Shown piece after piece: positions 1 through 11,712 of a stretch of DNA of 64,000 nucleotides. Below the pieces are notes generated by a model. That model was not told the DNA's origin. It saw only the letters and a list, made by a program, of their open reading frames with translations, and did not search any database. A program made the translations under genes and the position numbers. The first letter of the stretch is position 1, and each line of letters begins with the position of its first letter. This DNA comes from Pyrus communis (lineage: Eukaryota; Streptophyta; Magnoliopsida; Rosales; Rosaceae), in contig NC_084806.1 in assembly GCF_963583255.1 (NCBI RefSeq), forward strand, positions 25,206,735-25,270,734. The letters are read 5' to 3'.

Positions 1-75
1 GATTTCTCGTACGTTCTTATTATTAGAATTTTTTATTTGCGAAAATTCTTTGATAAAAAGTAAAGGAGAAGTACA

Positions 76-1470
76 ATGGTTAGAAATTTAGAAAATTTAA
101 CAAATGAAAATTTCAACACTCAAGAGATGGGACCACGGCGATCCACAAGGTTAAATGTGACAATAGGTGGAGCGGCATTACCACCACGAGTTTCCACCAC
201 GGGAACCATCGTGGTGGCTACCACGATAGCAACCTGCGGCAAGGTCCATAGTGTCACCACCATGGCTTGAGCCATGCCATCCAAGGCAGCTCAATGCATT
301 AAGGCCACCGCCCAAGCCATGTCACTCCATGCCCAATGCGAGCCCAAGCCTCGCACCCGCATGCATCATACGACGAGCAGTCCACTCCCGTGGCTTAGCC
401 TGCTCCTGCTGAGCAGCTCACTCTTGTGCCCCAGCCTGCTCCAGCGACCTAGCTTACTATCATGGTCCAGCCTGCTTCCGTGGCCTAACCTGCTCCCGCC
501 GAGTAGCCCACTCTCGTGGCCCAGCTTGTTTTCGCCACGCAGCTCACTCTCATGGCCCAACTTGCTTCTGTGGCCCAGCCTGTTCCCACGACATTCCAAG
601 TAGTCTAAATCGGCCCAAGACTATCTCAACCATCCGGACCAACCATCGAACCGGGGGCATTTTCACCACGTTTCTCCGCAGATTTGACATTTCCCAATTC
701 AAATCTCATGCTCGGAGCTTACCACACTTTTACTACTCAAGGAGGCATATTCTTTCCAAGCTCTTCCAATCCAAATGGCGAACAACACTTGTCTTGACAA
801 GTCATAGAGTTGGCGAGTGCCTTTGCACAACAGACAACCTTGGTGAATCAACTCTTGCAAGGCATCGAGATTCAATATGCCCCGATGAGGTGTCCCGTAG
901 AAGGACAAGGGCAGACAAACCTCTCCACCAATGTCCCAGCAAGCAGCCACTTAACCAATCATGAACCGAGCATTCTAACGGAGTACACTCCCGACTGGAC
1001 CTCTGAGATAGCGTGTATTTCTGTCTTAGCCCGTGGAGGAGCGTGCACTCTCAGTTAGGCCCACAAATAAACATACATTCACAGTTGGGGCAACGCTCCG
1101 ATAACCAACATGAGCAACCTTCCAGGCGAAGTGTTCATTCGCAGCAAGGCCTGCAAGGAGCATCTTCCACCTCACATTGGAGTAGGCAGCACAGTGGACA
1201 GAAAGAAATAGTCACTCAATCCAGCTCAAGTTTAACTAGTAGCCTGCGAGTTACCCGCTCGCCTGCTCGGAACAACTACAGCCACCACAGCCATGGCATA
1301 GACGAGCTGAATACATGGAAGAGCAGCCTAGACCAGCAGGTCACGACCTGAGGCAGGCGAGAGCTCTGCCACCCCTAACAAAGGAAAATTGAGGAAGAAG
1401 TAAAAAGGTTCATGACCGAGCGATTGCGTAATTTCCCGCGCAACGAAGCTATTGATAAGGCACTCCGATG
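76..1470 (+). pseudogene. degenerate gag-like reading frame
   Basis: An ATG at 76 opens a 64-residue frame with a basic segment (GPRRSTRLN) and then stops at 268-270. Further coding-like pieces follow in other frames, notably around 1390-1470, where the translation has the look of a gag polypeptide (acidic start, then an FMTERLRNF-like stretch). No zinc knuckle is visible. It is probably the decayed gag or leader region of the enclosing element. A gag identity is only a guess. Confidence 0.3.
390..600. repeat. imperfect tandem repeat, about 36 bp unit
   Basis: About six imperfect copies of a roughly 36-bp C-rich unit built on 'cctgctcc..ccgagcagctcactc..tggcccag'. The repeat gives long open frames on both strands (rich in L/S/P on plus, G/S/L/H on minus). 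These are low-complexity artefacts, not genes. Confidence 0.6.
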
Positions 1471-1600
1471 AAACATAACCAACATAAGCTAGTAATCTTT
1501 CAATGACAAGATTGAGCAGATGGGATTACCCTATATAGATTGCTGGATATAAAGACTACTTCTGTTCCGACAAATGTAGCAACTCAGCCTAATGGCACGC

Positions 1601-1619
1601 GGGGGGGGGGGGGGGGGGG
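1601..1619 (+). repeat. 19-nt poly-G run
   Basis: Nineteen consecutive G residues, directly after 'ggcacgc'. It could form a G-quadruplex and is also a likely sequencing or assembly weak point. A second 19-nt G run occurs at 44407-44425. Confidence 0.9.
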
Positions 1620-1774
1620 CAGACGAGTACTAGAAGGACACACTAGCCCAACTACCAAAAACCGAGGGCAGGCTAAGGATTATTTCAGTTGTCCCAGCAA
1701 TCCAGCTTTCCTTAGCTATACTTACGACAATGATTTCTATGCTTTCCAGTGCAAAAGGGTAAACCAATTCCCCA

Positions 1775-2020
1775 ACACCTATATGGGTTTGCTCTCCAGT
1801 GTGAGATGATAAACTAATTGCTCTCTAGTGCAAGAGGAAAAACTAATTGCTCTCCAGTGCTAGAGGGTAAACCAATTCCCCGACACCTATATGGGTATGC
1901 TCTCCAGTGCGAGAGGATAAACTAATTGCTTTCTAGTACGAGAGGGTAAACTAATTGCTCTCCAGTGCGAAAGGGTAAACTAAATCCCTGACACCCATCT
2001 GGGTAAGCTCTCCAGTTCGA
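1775..2020 (+). repeat. short tandem repeat array, about 30 bp unit
   Basis: Several imperfect copies of 'aaactaattgctctccagt' followed by 'gcgagagggt', interleaved with two copies of a longer variant containing 'gacacctatatggg'. The array lies in the non-coding half of the LTR element. Confidence 0.65.
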
Positions 2021-2792
2021 GAAGGCCACATAGCTCAAAAGATCGAATGCTTGAAGATCAAGTAGGCAACAAATGGTTAAGGGGCAGCAGCCACTTTTAC
2101 ACTTAACAGTTCGCTCATCCGACACTTCATCTTTAGCAACTCCGATCTTGGCAGCTCTATCCTTGATTGTTCCATCTACGGTAGCTGAGAAATCAAACTC
2201 AAGCAGTTTCCTCATTTTTGGCAAGCAGCCCAGACGTGGCAGCCCAAACTATTGCCCATGCCATGCCACTTCCTCGGCCCATGCTGAGCCAATCCTTGGC
2301 TTCAATCAAGCCGAGCAGCACAAGCAATGGCCCCTGCCAAACCACCTTCTTGGCCTATGCCAAGCTGATTCCTGGCCCCTGCCAGCTGACGTGTTGCACC
2401 ACCCTGACGGCTGCCCCACGACAACACTATCCACGAAGAAGACAAGAAAAATGAAATCTTTCTTACATCAGTACGACATGGAGAAAACAAAAAAAGCAAC
2501 GAAAGACGGTCCTTTGCAGGGGCAAGAAGTAGAAGATTGCTAGAGTAGGGGGAACAAATATCCTCTAAACTCTCTCTCTTGTAGGTTAGAATAAATCGCT
2601 CTTCAAAGTTGATTTAATAACCCACTTAAGTGGACTTAAATAGGCTTTGAGAGAAAATTTATTTCCCTTTCCTAGAAGGATCTAATTTCCTATTAAAGAG
2701 GGAATCTACATCAAAATAGGAAACAGTCCAAAGTTTCCTAAAGCAAGAAAATCTCTACACCTGTTGCCTTTTTCTACGAGCATCCCAACAGG

Positions 2793-3392
2793 TGTGGGGG
2801 TATTTGTGGAGCCAAAAATAATCAGAAGGCGACAAGTGGATTTTTGGATAGAAAAGGACAAAAATACCCTTGAGGCATACCTGGATTCCTACACGCAAGC
2901 AGCGGGTAATCATCCCTCAACCAAGTCAAAAGTGCCCAAAATAGGCAAAAAATTCAAAACTATTTCATCCACCCTCATCCTATATTTTCCACAAGGTAAT
3001 TATTCCATAAACCCTAAAACATTTCTTTTAAATTATGTTAATTAGTCAATTAATGGATTTATTACCTAATTAATCTATTAATGACTAATTAACTATAAAT
3101 TACACCAAAAACATACCACAAATGGCCGGTCCCTATTCTCCTAATAGGGTTGGCCATATCCCTTTAAATAGCTCTCCATTCTCTCAAAAAACTACTTCCA
3201 AGACTCTTGCAAAACTCTACAAAATTCTCCAAACACTCTTCCCTCAAAATTCTAACTTTAGCATCACAGGTTCTTCGGCCAAAGCCCAATTCATCATGGA
3301 CGCGTGAGGCTTTTTGGCATTGATCAAAGGTGTGATTTGTTTTGTGGGTGCAATTTTGTCCAAGAAGGAGAAGGTGGAAATTTGCATCCACA
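2793..3392 (+). repeat. right LTR of the first element
   Basis: About 600 bp, bounded by the inverted pentanucleotides TGTGG and CCACA. It contains a near-perfect hairpin (arms 3038-3054 and 3077-3092, one base indel) in an AT-rich stretch. A promoter-like AT-rich block precedes the last 200 bp. The boundaries rest on TG..CA ends only. Confidence 0.6.
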
Positions 3393-4641
3393 TAATGCAC
3401 TCCACATTAAAATTTAATATTAAATAACTTATTTACCCCATTGTGCAATGTCAATTTTGACCTTATTAGGTTAAAAAAAAAATAAAACATTTCTAAATAC
3501 ACCCCAAATCACTTTAAGCGTATTACTTCTCTTCTTCAACTATCAAAACCTCTTCCACCCTCAATTGTTGAGCAAAACCCTAACCAATGAAACTATAGAC
3601 ATGTTGATTGAGAAAATTATTTTTGACAAATGGAACACGAAATTGATGTACCTTCCACATGTATTGAGAGAAGGTAATTTTGAAAGTCTAATGGAATCAT
3701 TTGGTGCCAATCCCCATCAAATTTGTTGGTTCTTTTATGTTATTTGTACTAGAAAGATGGAGACCTAGTTCTTCAATATATGAATGACAGTATATGTCTG
3801 GGAAACCTGCCTTGTCATCCCAAAGAGAAAAGTTTAGCGAGTAAGAAAGGTAACATTTTCTGTGGCCACCTTTGAGAAAAAGGGTAGCAACTATAGGAAT
3901 CTATTTCAATTGAATGTTAGACAGTGTCAAAGAATGCGAAATGCAGTTAAAAGACACGTAACCCTGTAGCCAAGAGAAATTGAAGAAAATGTTCACATTC
4001 AACAAGAAAGGGCATTCTTTAAGTCGTTGGAAACTGAGACCCAAAACAATTCCTAATACTTATCTTTTATTTTTTAATTCAGTCTCCAAATTTATGCTTA
4101 AACATCTTGGTATTTCTTTCTAGACAAACCATCTAGAACATTACCATTGCACCAGTCCTATAAAACTCTTATCTTTTTTTTTCTCTAATCTAAATATTTT
4201 TCGAATCATTCATTTTGAAAACATTCAGCAAATTAAACGTTCAAATGATTTAAAATCATTCGGCAAACTAAACGTCCAAATTTTTAGATTCAATCCCTGA
4301 AAATTAAAAATGAGTGTTATTTGATTTGAGAAATGTGGGGTGTATGAAGAAAATATAAGGTGTGGGGGGTATTATGGGGAAGTATGTAAGGTGTATTAAG
4401 ATAATTTTTAGGTGAAAAAGCAAATGTGGGGTTTATTCAACAATTTGTGAGGTGTTAATATAATAAGCCTTCAAATATAGAATTTTGAGTGTAAGGAAAA
4501 TGCTTTGAATCAACAGTGTTACACATTCGTTGCTCACAAATCAAAATAATTGTTGCTTCTATATGTTCTAATTTTATATGGCATTGTAATGAAGGTGTCA
4601 AAAGTGTAAAAGTACTCAAATAGTCAAATCTTAAAGAAAGT
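3393..4641. other. no gene recognised
   Basis: AT-rich sequence. A 67-codon frame (3565-3768) and some coding-like sequence up to about 4050 have no recognisable domain and may be a transposon remnant. Short G-rich motifs 'aaggtgtggggg' and 'aatgtggggt' recur at 4330-4450. Confidence 0.5.
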
Positions 4642-4953
4642 TGAGGTTCCAATAGACTATGTAGGGAGTAGAACCACATGCAAGGTCTCTTCTTTTCCCA
4701 ATGTGGGATTCATACCCTCAACATACCCCCTCATGTATGACGAAGTTTCAAGCCTAACACGTAAACAACACATCAGGTGATATGGAGAACGTGATGGCTG
4801 TTAGGCTTCACAGGTGAGATAACATGCTTTGATACTATGAACAAAGTTGAGGTTCTATAAAAAAAACTAACTTGCAATATAGGAATTAGTCCAATTACTT
4901 ATAAGCAGATGCAATGTCCTTTTTTTCTCAATATGGAATTTGTACTCTCAACA
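4642..4953 (-). mobile_element. TRIM-like miniature LTR retrotransposon
   Basis: Two related terminal repeats are visible: 4642-4723 and 4848-4953. Each starts TTGAGGTTC/TGAGGTTC and ends CTCAACA. On the minus strand the left copy is preceded by a purine-rich GAGGGGGTA (polypurine tract). The right copy is followed by TAGTATCAAAGCATG, close to the tRNA-Met primer-binding sequence. The total of 312 bp with no coding capacity fits a TRIM. I could not find a matching target-site duplication, so the ends may be off or decayed. Confidence 0.55.
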
Positions 4954-5593
4954 GATCTTGTGTAAGCAAAATCAAGTTTACTTGATAAACCAGATTTTGT
5001 TAAGTGATGTCATCATTTAATTCCTTTCATAGAGCGTCCGTTGCTTTTCGCCGCAGCATGATTCATGCAATTAGCTCTCAGTTCATGCAAGGTACCATAT
5101 ATATAGTACTACTAATCAAATTTTAAACTCTAATTTGTTTTTGGTCTAATTATCACACCGGTGACAGTCACTAATAGATGTCTGCATAGGTCGAAATTAA
5201 CACTCATTTAATCATATTTGATTAGTTAGAGAGCGTCTTAAAAATTAATAATATCTTTTAAAACTGCTGTCGTCAAATGTTCATGAAGATTGCCAACTAT
5301 TATCTTCTTGTTGAAAAGTCGCTGAACAGTACATGCTTTCATTTTCGTCATGACGAGGCTATTTAAAATTGAAGTAATTGTAATAACACCTGCTCCACTT
5401 GGAATTGTAAATTAGTTAATTAATAAACAACTTGTTACCACTTTAAAAATATCTAATGCGTCTTACAATTATTGTGTTCTTTTGCCTCTTTGTCATCTTT
5501 TTGGAGTCCCTTTAGGGTTATAAGTGGCTCTCTTATCTTCTTTTTTGGCCATATGGGAATACATACATACATATATATACATATACATATATA

Positions 5594-5628
<35 letters not shown>

Positions 5629-6179
5629 GTAATCATGCTCATACGTCTTTGCTTTAGCTTCCTATAGTGTCTTATATTATTGAGTACGTACATAGCCTAC
5701 ATGATGAATTGTCATAGATGTATGAGGAACATATAATAACTTATGTGCCTTCTCAGTCCCTCACATTCGCGAATTGTGCCTAGTTTAAGTGTACGACATA
5801 TTTCATGCATGCATATATCTTTATTCTTTAATATTAGAAAGCCAAAAGGAGTGTTTGGTGTCTCAAGATTTCATCAAAAAATAAAAAGACTATAAAGCCC
5901 CTCAAACCAAAAAATCTACAACTAGCTGAAAATAATAGAAACAAAATAATAAGGATAATTTTGTCATAAAAAAATTAAATTAACAAAATAGTAGAAGCAG
6001 TTTTCTTCCCACTATCTTGTAAAAAGAACACCCGTAATGGAAGGAAAAGAAACCGTCGTAATCGGCTTGAGATGGTTGGTGGTTACCCCTTTCGCCAATC
6101 CAACACATCTTCGGATCTCGAACGCTGCGGATTCGTATTTGATCCACGGATAGTCCCCCAAACACTCAATTTGTCAAAT
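4954..6179. other. no gene recognised; contains a TA/TG microsatellite
   Basis: AT-rich sequence with a compound (CATA)(TA)(TG)(TA) microsatellite at 5561-5630. The open frames crossing it on both strands are repeat artefacts. Confidence 0.6.
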
Positions 6180-6560
6180 CCCTTTCACTTCTTTTAAACA
6201 TTCACTTTCCAAAGCAATTCAAATCTCAGACGAAGAATCCGATTCTCCCATTGCAATTTCTTCACCCATAGTTTTCCCATTTCAGCAATAATCGAATTCA
6301 ACGCAACCCACATTTTGATTTTCGATTTTGATCCTCACCATTTCTGCAGTCTCACTCAGATCCAACCATACCCGCAACTTTCATGTAAGCTCCAATCTTC
6401 CTCTCACTCTATCTCAGTTACCCATTTGTTATTCATCTGGATATTGCTTCGATTAAGCTATTACTGACTGAAATTGTCGGCTTCAATGCCATATTCTCCA
6501 AGTACCCAACTTCCCAATTTAAAAAACTAGGGGTCATTTTTGGGTTTTGCTCTATCGTTA
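6180..6560 (+). pseudogene. possible captured host gene fragment
   Basis: The composition changes to CT-rich, as in a plant 5' untranslated region. It runs up to 'tttcatgtaagctcc' near 6380-6395, which resembles a first exon ending in a GTAAGC splice donor followed by intron-like sequence. No protein can be named. Its position just upstream of Helitron helicase sequence suggests a captured gene 5' end, but it could be unrelated genomic sequence. Confidence 0.25.
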
Positions 6561-6564
6561 ATTT

Positions 6565-6978
6565 GTGAATCGTGACTATCTTACGCAATGGGTGAGATTG
6601 TGTGTTAAAAGAGATTGGACATCTATAGAGCCACGAAAAATCCCCAAGTCCAGTTCTGATTTAAAGACCATAGAAAGCGCAAGACTCCCATTTGAAATGA
6701 TGAGAAAACAGTTTCTAGTGAAATTGAGTTTTGCATTAACTATAAATAAATCACAAGGGCAAACAATACCAAATGTAGGTATTTATCTACTAGATCATGT
6801 ATTCAGTCATGGACAATTGTACGTGGCTTTATCAAGAGGAGTTTCAGCGTCTACAACAAAAGTCTTGGTCAAGAAAGGAGAATTACACTGTCGCGAAGGA
6901 GTCTTCCCAAGAAATGTTGTGTACAAAGATTACATTCTTTCTTTTAATGTTCAATTCATTTTTTTTTTTAACTTTTAA
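6565..6978 (+). pseudogene. Helitron PIF1-like helicase, C-terminal fragment
   Basis: The frame encodes the last part of a RepHel protein. It contains LTINKSQGQTIPNVGIYL (helicase motif V region) and FSHGQLYVALSRG (motif VI), followed by the usual TKVLVKKG and a NVVYKD tail. In an intact element this ATP-dependent 5'-3' helicase acts with a Rep nuclease domain in rolling-circle transposition. Here the Walker motifs and the Rep part are missing upstream, so only about 110 residues are homologous. The ATG at 6565 is internal, not a true start. PIF1 helicases of the cell share these motifs, but the NVGIYL and SHGQLYVALSRG wording is typical of Helitrons. Confidence 0.85.
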
Positions 6979-7373
6979 TGCAATTCAATCACAAATAATG
7001 CTAATATTTGATTTTAACCAAAATATTAAATTTTTAATAGGACGGAACGATATGAGTTCATGATATGTTTTGCTGTCAAGTATATCAAGGTTAATTGAAG
7101 TTCTTGGATTGTTTTTATACTTTTTATTTAGCTTTTAGTTGCAACTAAATTATAAGGATCTTCTTTGTTATTTATTACCCTTTTTTATATATATTCTAGA
7201 CAAAATACTTTAAATTTCTGACTATATTATTAGAGATGATAATCGCCTTTATTTTATGTTTCTATACATTGAACCAATCCTCACATATAAATACATCTAA
7301 AATATGTAAGTAGTGCGTAGCGTGCTGTGATTAAAAAAAATGTCTTTCGCATGCGCTGTGCAGAAAGGCTAGT
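6565..7373 (+). mobile_element. Helitron 3' end
   Basis: A helicase C-terminus is followed by AT-rich sequence and a candidate Helitron terminus. A hairpin (7344-7351 with 7359-7367, one bulged A) sits just before CTAG at 7369-7372, which is followed by T at 7373. The CTRR end with a short hairpin is the family hallmark, although the spacing here (1 nt) is shorter than usual. The 5' TC end was not located, so the left limit is the start of recognisable coding sequence. Confidence 0.6.
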
Positions 7374-8189
7374 AAAATTAGTATCCGATCTGCAGTTTCT
7401 AATATTTATTGATTAAGACCTTATTAGTTTTTAGATTTTAATCAAAGTTCCTATCATTAATATATTAATGAATTAGATGTAAGTTACATAATTTTTATAA
7501 TAAAAATTAGTAATTGATTTAAAATTTTAATACTCATACCCTTATTAAACTCCTAATTAATTTTCAATTCAAACATTTCTAAAATATAAAAAATAAAATT
7601 AGAATAAGTTTGTACCCATTAAATTTTTATAAAAGAATTGTTATGTACCCATTTTTTTAATATACCAATTTATCATATGACAAATGTACCCTTTTTTAAT
7701 ATAAAATGTACCCATTTTTTTATATAAAATTCATTCAATCTTTTCTCTAATCCATATTTAAACTTATATGGGTACATTTTATTTCATTGATTTGAGAATG
7801 TATCTATGTCAAGTTTAATAGAAGAAATATAACAATGTTATTAAGCCTAATATATATATATATATATATATTTTGAAAAATGTACCCATGTTTTGGAACA
7901 ATAATTTTTTGGTTAATTTTTTATAACCGTACGCATGTGTATAAATACACACACAATATATTGGACAATATAATTTATCTTTAATATTTTTAATCCCATA
8001 AATTATGGGGTTTTATTTTAAATCTCAATAATATAAATAACTACAAATTTCATTTGTAAGTTAAAAATATAATAGCCTACATAGAAATACATTATTATAT
8101 TAATGTCAGGGACTTTGATCAGAAACAACAAACCACAAAGATTTCAGTCAAAGAACATTGGTAGTTAGAGACTGCATCCAAAATGTCCC

Positions 8190-8225
<36 letters not shown>

Positions 8226-8361
8226 ACTAAAAACGTTTTCACATATATTCGCATTCTTTTGCACATTATGCATTAATTCCTTTCAATGTACTTTGCATTT
8301 TAAGCTGGGTAAGATTTCCTGATGGAAAATGATCAACACACACCTTTTTTAGTCTTTTATA
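7374..8361. other. AT-rich region with GTACCCAT motifs and a TG microsatellite
   Basis: No gene is seen. Between 7610 and 7890 the motif 'tgtaccca' or its complement recurs at least six times in AT-rich sequence, which suggests a decayed non-coding repeat. A (TA)(TG)n microsatellite lies at about 8190-8226. Confidence 0.5.
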
Positions 8362-8625
8362 CCCCTTTGTTCAATCCTGACTATTGATTCCATTTGTTGA
8401 TTCAATTCAATTGTTAGACATAAAAAGGAGCGTGAGAAGCTACAAATAGTGTGTGAAAATACTTTCTTTTCTAGTGATATTGAAACTAAGCTCCCCCTTT
8501 GTTCAATCCTGACTATTGATTCCATTTGATGATTCAATTCAATTGTTAGACATAAAAAGGAGCGTGAGAAGCTACAAATAGTGTGTGAAAATACTTTCTT
8601 TTCTAGTGATATTGAAACTAAGCTC
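8362..8625. repeat. 132-bp tandem duplication
   Basis: Two adjacent copies, 8362-8493 and 8494-8625. They appear identical except for one base (ttgttgattc versus ttgatgattc). Near identity implies a recent duplication. No coding role is seen. Confidence 0.9.
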
Positions 8626-8644
8626 CAAGATATGCAATGTCATA

Positions 8645-9120
8645 TGACACACCCCGACCGAAATCAAGGCATGCTGGTCGTCATGTGAGGATGACGTAGC
8701 CATGTCTACAGTGTGGAAGAAAAATATAATAATAAAAGTACGAATAAATAAAAACCAAACTACTAAACAATGTAGTTAACGTACAAGTGCAAGTGTAAGT
8801 GTGAAAAACAATATTCAGAGCACATAAAGCCTATTGCAGTCCAGAGGAACAAACACTAACTAAACACATCCAGAGGTGGTCCTACACTAGTGATAATCTG
8901 TCAGATATGCCGTGGATTCCTTGTAAGCCACCAAAAGAGCAAACCAAACTAGAACCTGGAGAGGCGCAAAACAGAAAGTGTGAGTGGGCAAAAACAAAGC
9001 TTTTCAAAATCATTTCATTAACAAAAGTTCTAACCCCTCGCCGTAAAACCTGTATAGTTTCCCAGAAAATAGAATATACACATATATCGAAAACATATGC
9101 CATGTCGAATGCCTACAGAT
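8645..9120 (-). repeat. truncated 3' LTR
   Basis: Starts TGACACACCC and is near-identical to the first part of the LTR at 9727. It ends where 16 nt of filler (9121-9136) joins it to gag. Confidence 0.85.
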
Positions 9121-9149
9121 AAAAGCTTTGTTTTTGTCAGCAACCTCTG

Positions 9150-9645
9150 GATAATAACCAGATAAATCAGTGAACCTCTAATAATACTCATTCGCCGTCA
9201 ATATCCCTTGCCTCAACTCGATAAATTCTTGCTTCTTACGATCAATGTACTCAGGAGGCACAAACCTTTTCCGAAACAAATGCTTAAACACTTCCCAGTC
9301 AGCCTTTTCTTATTGGGTCAAACGACGGACCTCGTGTTCCCACCAGGACGACAATTCCCTACCCAAGAACCATAAAGTCATCTCTACCCACTTTTCAATA
9401 GGAAGATTCCCCTGATTATGCAACACTCGAAATGTCTTTTCAATATGGTCTAGCCACCGCTCAGCTCCTTTAAAACCCTCGTGGACCTCAAACTTATCCA
9501 GCTTCAAATTATACATGGTCTCCAGAGGAATCCTTTGGGAAGGGCAGAACGCCGACTGAACAGCGATAGCAATAGCTTCCCCCAATTGAGCTACATCAGG
9601 CAAACTAGGCTCAGTAGAGCGACGTGGTTCCCTACAAGGCGGCAT
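9150..9645 (-). pseudogene. Ty3 (Tekay) gag, N-terminal fragment
   Basis: On the minus strand the ATG at 9645 starts MPPCREPRRS, followed by AQLGEAIAIAVQ and LETMYNLKLDKF. This is the usual beginning of Tekay/Del gag, the structural capsid protein of the retroelement particle. Residues about 60-115 form the capsid-like WLDHIEKTFRVL region. An in-frame stop at 9307-9309 interrupts it, and recognisable sequence continues to about 9137, where the deletion junction cuts it off before the zinc knuckle. The longer frame starting at 9723 includes the primer-binding site, so its first 26 residues are not protein. Confidence 0.85.
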
Positions 9646-9710
9646 AGTTCTGACAGAAGACACCAAAACAATTAGAACACTCACAAAATATGTAGGACTG
9701 CCAAACCTAT

Positions 9711-9722
9711 GCTCTGATACCA
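9711..9722 (-). other. primer-binding site, tRNA-Met type
   Basis: TGGTATCAGAGC on the minus strand, 4 nt inside the 5' LTR. It is complementary to the 3' end of initiator tRNA-Met, the primer used by most Ty3/Ty1 plant elements. Confidence 0.9.
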
Positions 9723-9726
9723 AACT

Positions 9727-11655
9727 GACACACCCTGACCGAAATCAAGGCCTGCTGGCCATCACGTGAGGGTGACGTAGCCATGTGCACAGTGCAGAAG
9801 CAAAATATAATAATAATAAAAGTACGAATAAAGAAAAACCAAACTACTAAACAATGTAGTTAACGTACAAGTGCAAGTGTAAGTGTGAAAAACAATATTC
9901 AGTGCATAGAAAGCCTATTGCAGTCCAGAGGAACAAACACTAACTAAACACACCCAGAGGTGGTCCTACACTGGTGATAATCTGTCAGATATGCCGTGGA
10001 TTCCTTGTAAGCCACCAAAAGAGCAAACAAAACTAGAACCTGGAGAGGCGCAAAACAGAAAGTATGAGTGGGCAAAAACAAAGTTTATCAAAATCATTTC
10101 ATTAACAAAAGTTCTAACCCTTCGCCGTAAAACCTGTATAGTTTCCCAGAAAATAAAATATACACATATATCGAAAACATATTAAGAAATATGCCATGTC
10201 AAATGCCTCCAAATAAAATGTAAGTAACCCAGGTAATGTCAATCAATGCAAGTAACATGTCAGCCAGAGTCACCTAACGTGACCTGTACGGCTGAATCTA
10301 AAGCTCTAATCCCCAACTCAATAACTATACCTGCACACGAGTCGGAACCACCTAAAGTGGTCTGTATGACAGGACTGGGTGTAAATAAATACACTCAAGT
10401 GCTACGATCACGTAAAGACTGGGCGAATAATCGCGGGTCACCTACGAGTCGGAACCACCTATAATGGTCTGTACGACAGGACTGTGCACCTAACTTGGAT
10501 CCAAGATGAGCGTGTGGTGCGGGAGGTGAATATCACGTGAAGAACTGTGCCTTACTCTGGGCGGGAGCACTAACACCGGGGGTGCATATTATGAGTTCTC
10601 TATGCATATCACATAACTACTACGTCACAACCATAAACTATAACCTAGCTGGCACTTACCTGTGCGTCCGCAGCACCAAACATACATATATGCAACTACT
10701 CATGCATAAATAAATAGGCACACACTAAGCATGGCATTTTAAAACATATAAACACTCCATTTCATTTTTTGGGAAAAACCACAAGTATATAGGCATATAC
10801 AGAAAGCCAAAAGTCCACTCACTGATATGTGGAAGGGTCATAACCCCCTTGTCTCGAGTGACTGCGCTTATCCTCAGGATAGGTCTCACCTATATGCGAA
10901 ACAACTATAAAAACGTCAATGTAAAGCACACAACCAAAACTAGGTAATAACTTCTCATACAATTCTCAAATGGGGTGTTTGGATATACCAACATGATCTA
11001 CTTAACCTCACGAACATCCCCATATTTTCAAAGCTCCACGCGCCAACGAGGGCACGGCCTTACGCGCCTCCCACTCGCCGCTACGTGCTAGGCACGCTGA
11101 CGGCGTCAGTTAACGTCGTAAGGAATATTCCGTTAAACCTTAACAGATTCTGTTCAAACTAACTGACGACGTCAGAATATTCCATCCAAACTAACGGAAT
11201 ATTCCGTCTTCTTCTCCGGCGAATCGCTGGTCGTCGGAGAAATTCTATGAAATTTGCACCAATGGAAAGCTGGGGATGAGTAGAACAACGTTATACCTGT
11301 TTGAAACCTCAAAGATCACAGGATCTCGCCGGAGAAATTCGAGGAAAATCGGCCAAACTTGCAACTCACGATCGTGACGTCCAAATCCTTCCAACGAACC
11401 ACCCTGAGCTTCCTAAGGACCTCACTAAACTTCCTATAAACTTCAAATTCCCTGAAAAACAACATTTCATGTGTGCATGAACGGTGACCAAAATGGAGAC
11501 TCCTGGTTCGACGTGAAATCGAAAGATTCCTTACCTGAAATTGGTATGGTTGAGCTCGTATGGTCCTCACGAACACAAAGGTATAATTTTCCACCTCGAT
11601 TTGCAACTTTTTCAAGGGTTTTGGGTCTTGTTCGTACGAAGGAAGAAGAAGAAGA

Positions 11656-11712
<57 letters not shown>

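Larger units (their letters stand above)
1..3392 (+). mobile_element. LTR retrotransposon lacking recognisable pol, right part
   Basis: The window opens inside an LTR element whose left LTR lies outside. The internal part (1-2792) starts with a short leader and an ATG at 76. It then runs through C-rich repeats, a degenerate coding-like stretch near 1380-1550, and short repeats. I see no protease, reverse transcriptase, integrase or RNase H. The right LTR begins TGTGGGGG at 2793 and ends TCCACA at 3392. This looks like a large non-autonomous derivative (LARD-type). The lineage is not determined. The left target duplication cannot be seen. Confidence 0.6.

Noticed and set aside
274..603. 109-residue Leu/Ser/Pro-rich frame and its antisense partner
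   Set aside because: Generated by the 36-bp tandem repeat, with no start context or domain.
5472..5693. Frames of alternating Tyr/Ile/His on both strands
   Set aside because: Translation of a TA/TG microsatellite.
6565..6978. Considered as a host PIF1 helicase gene
   Set aside because: Only the last two motifs are present, the wording is Helitron-type, and a Helitron end follows.
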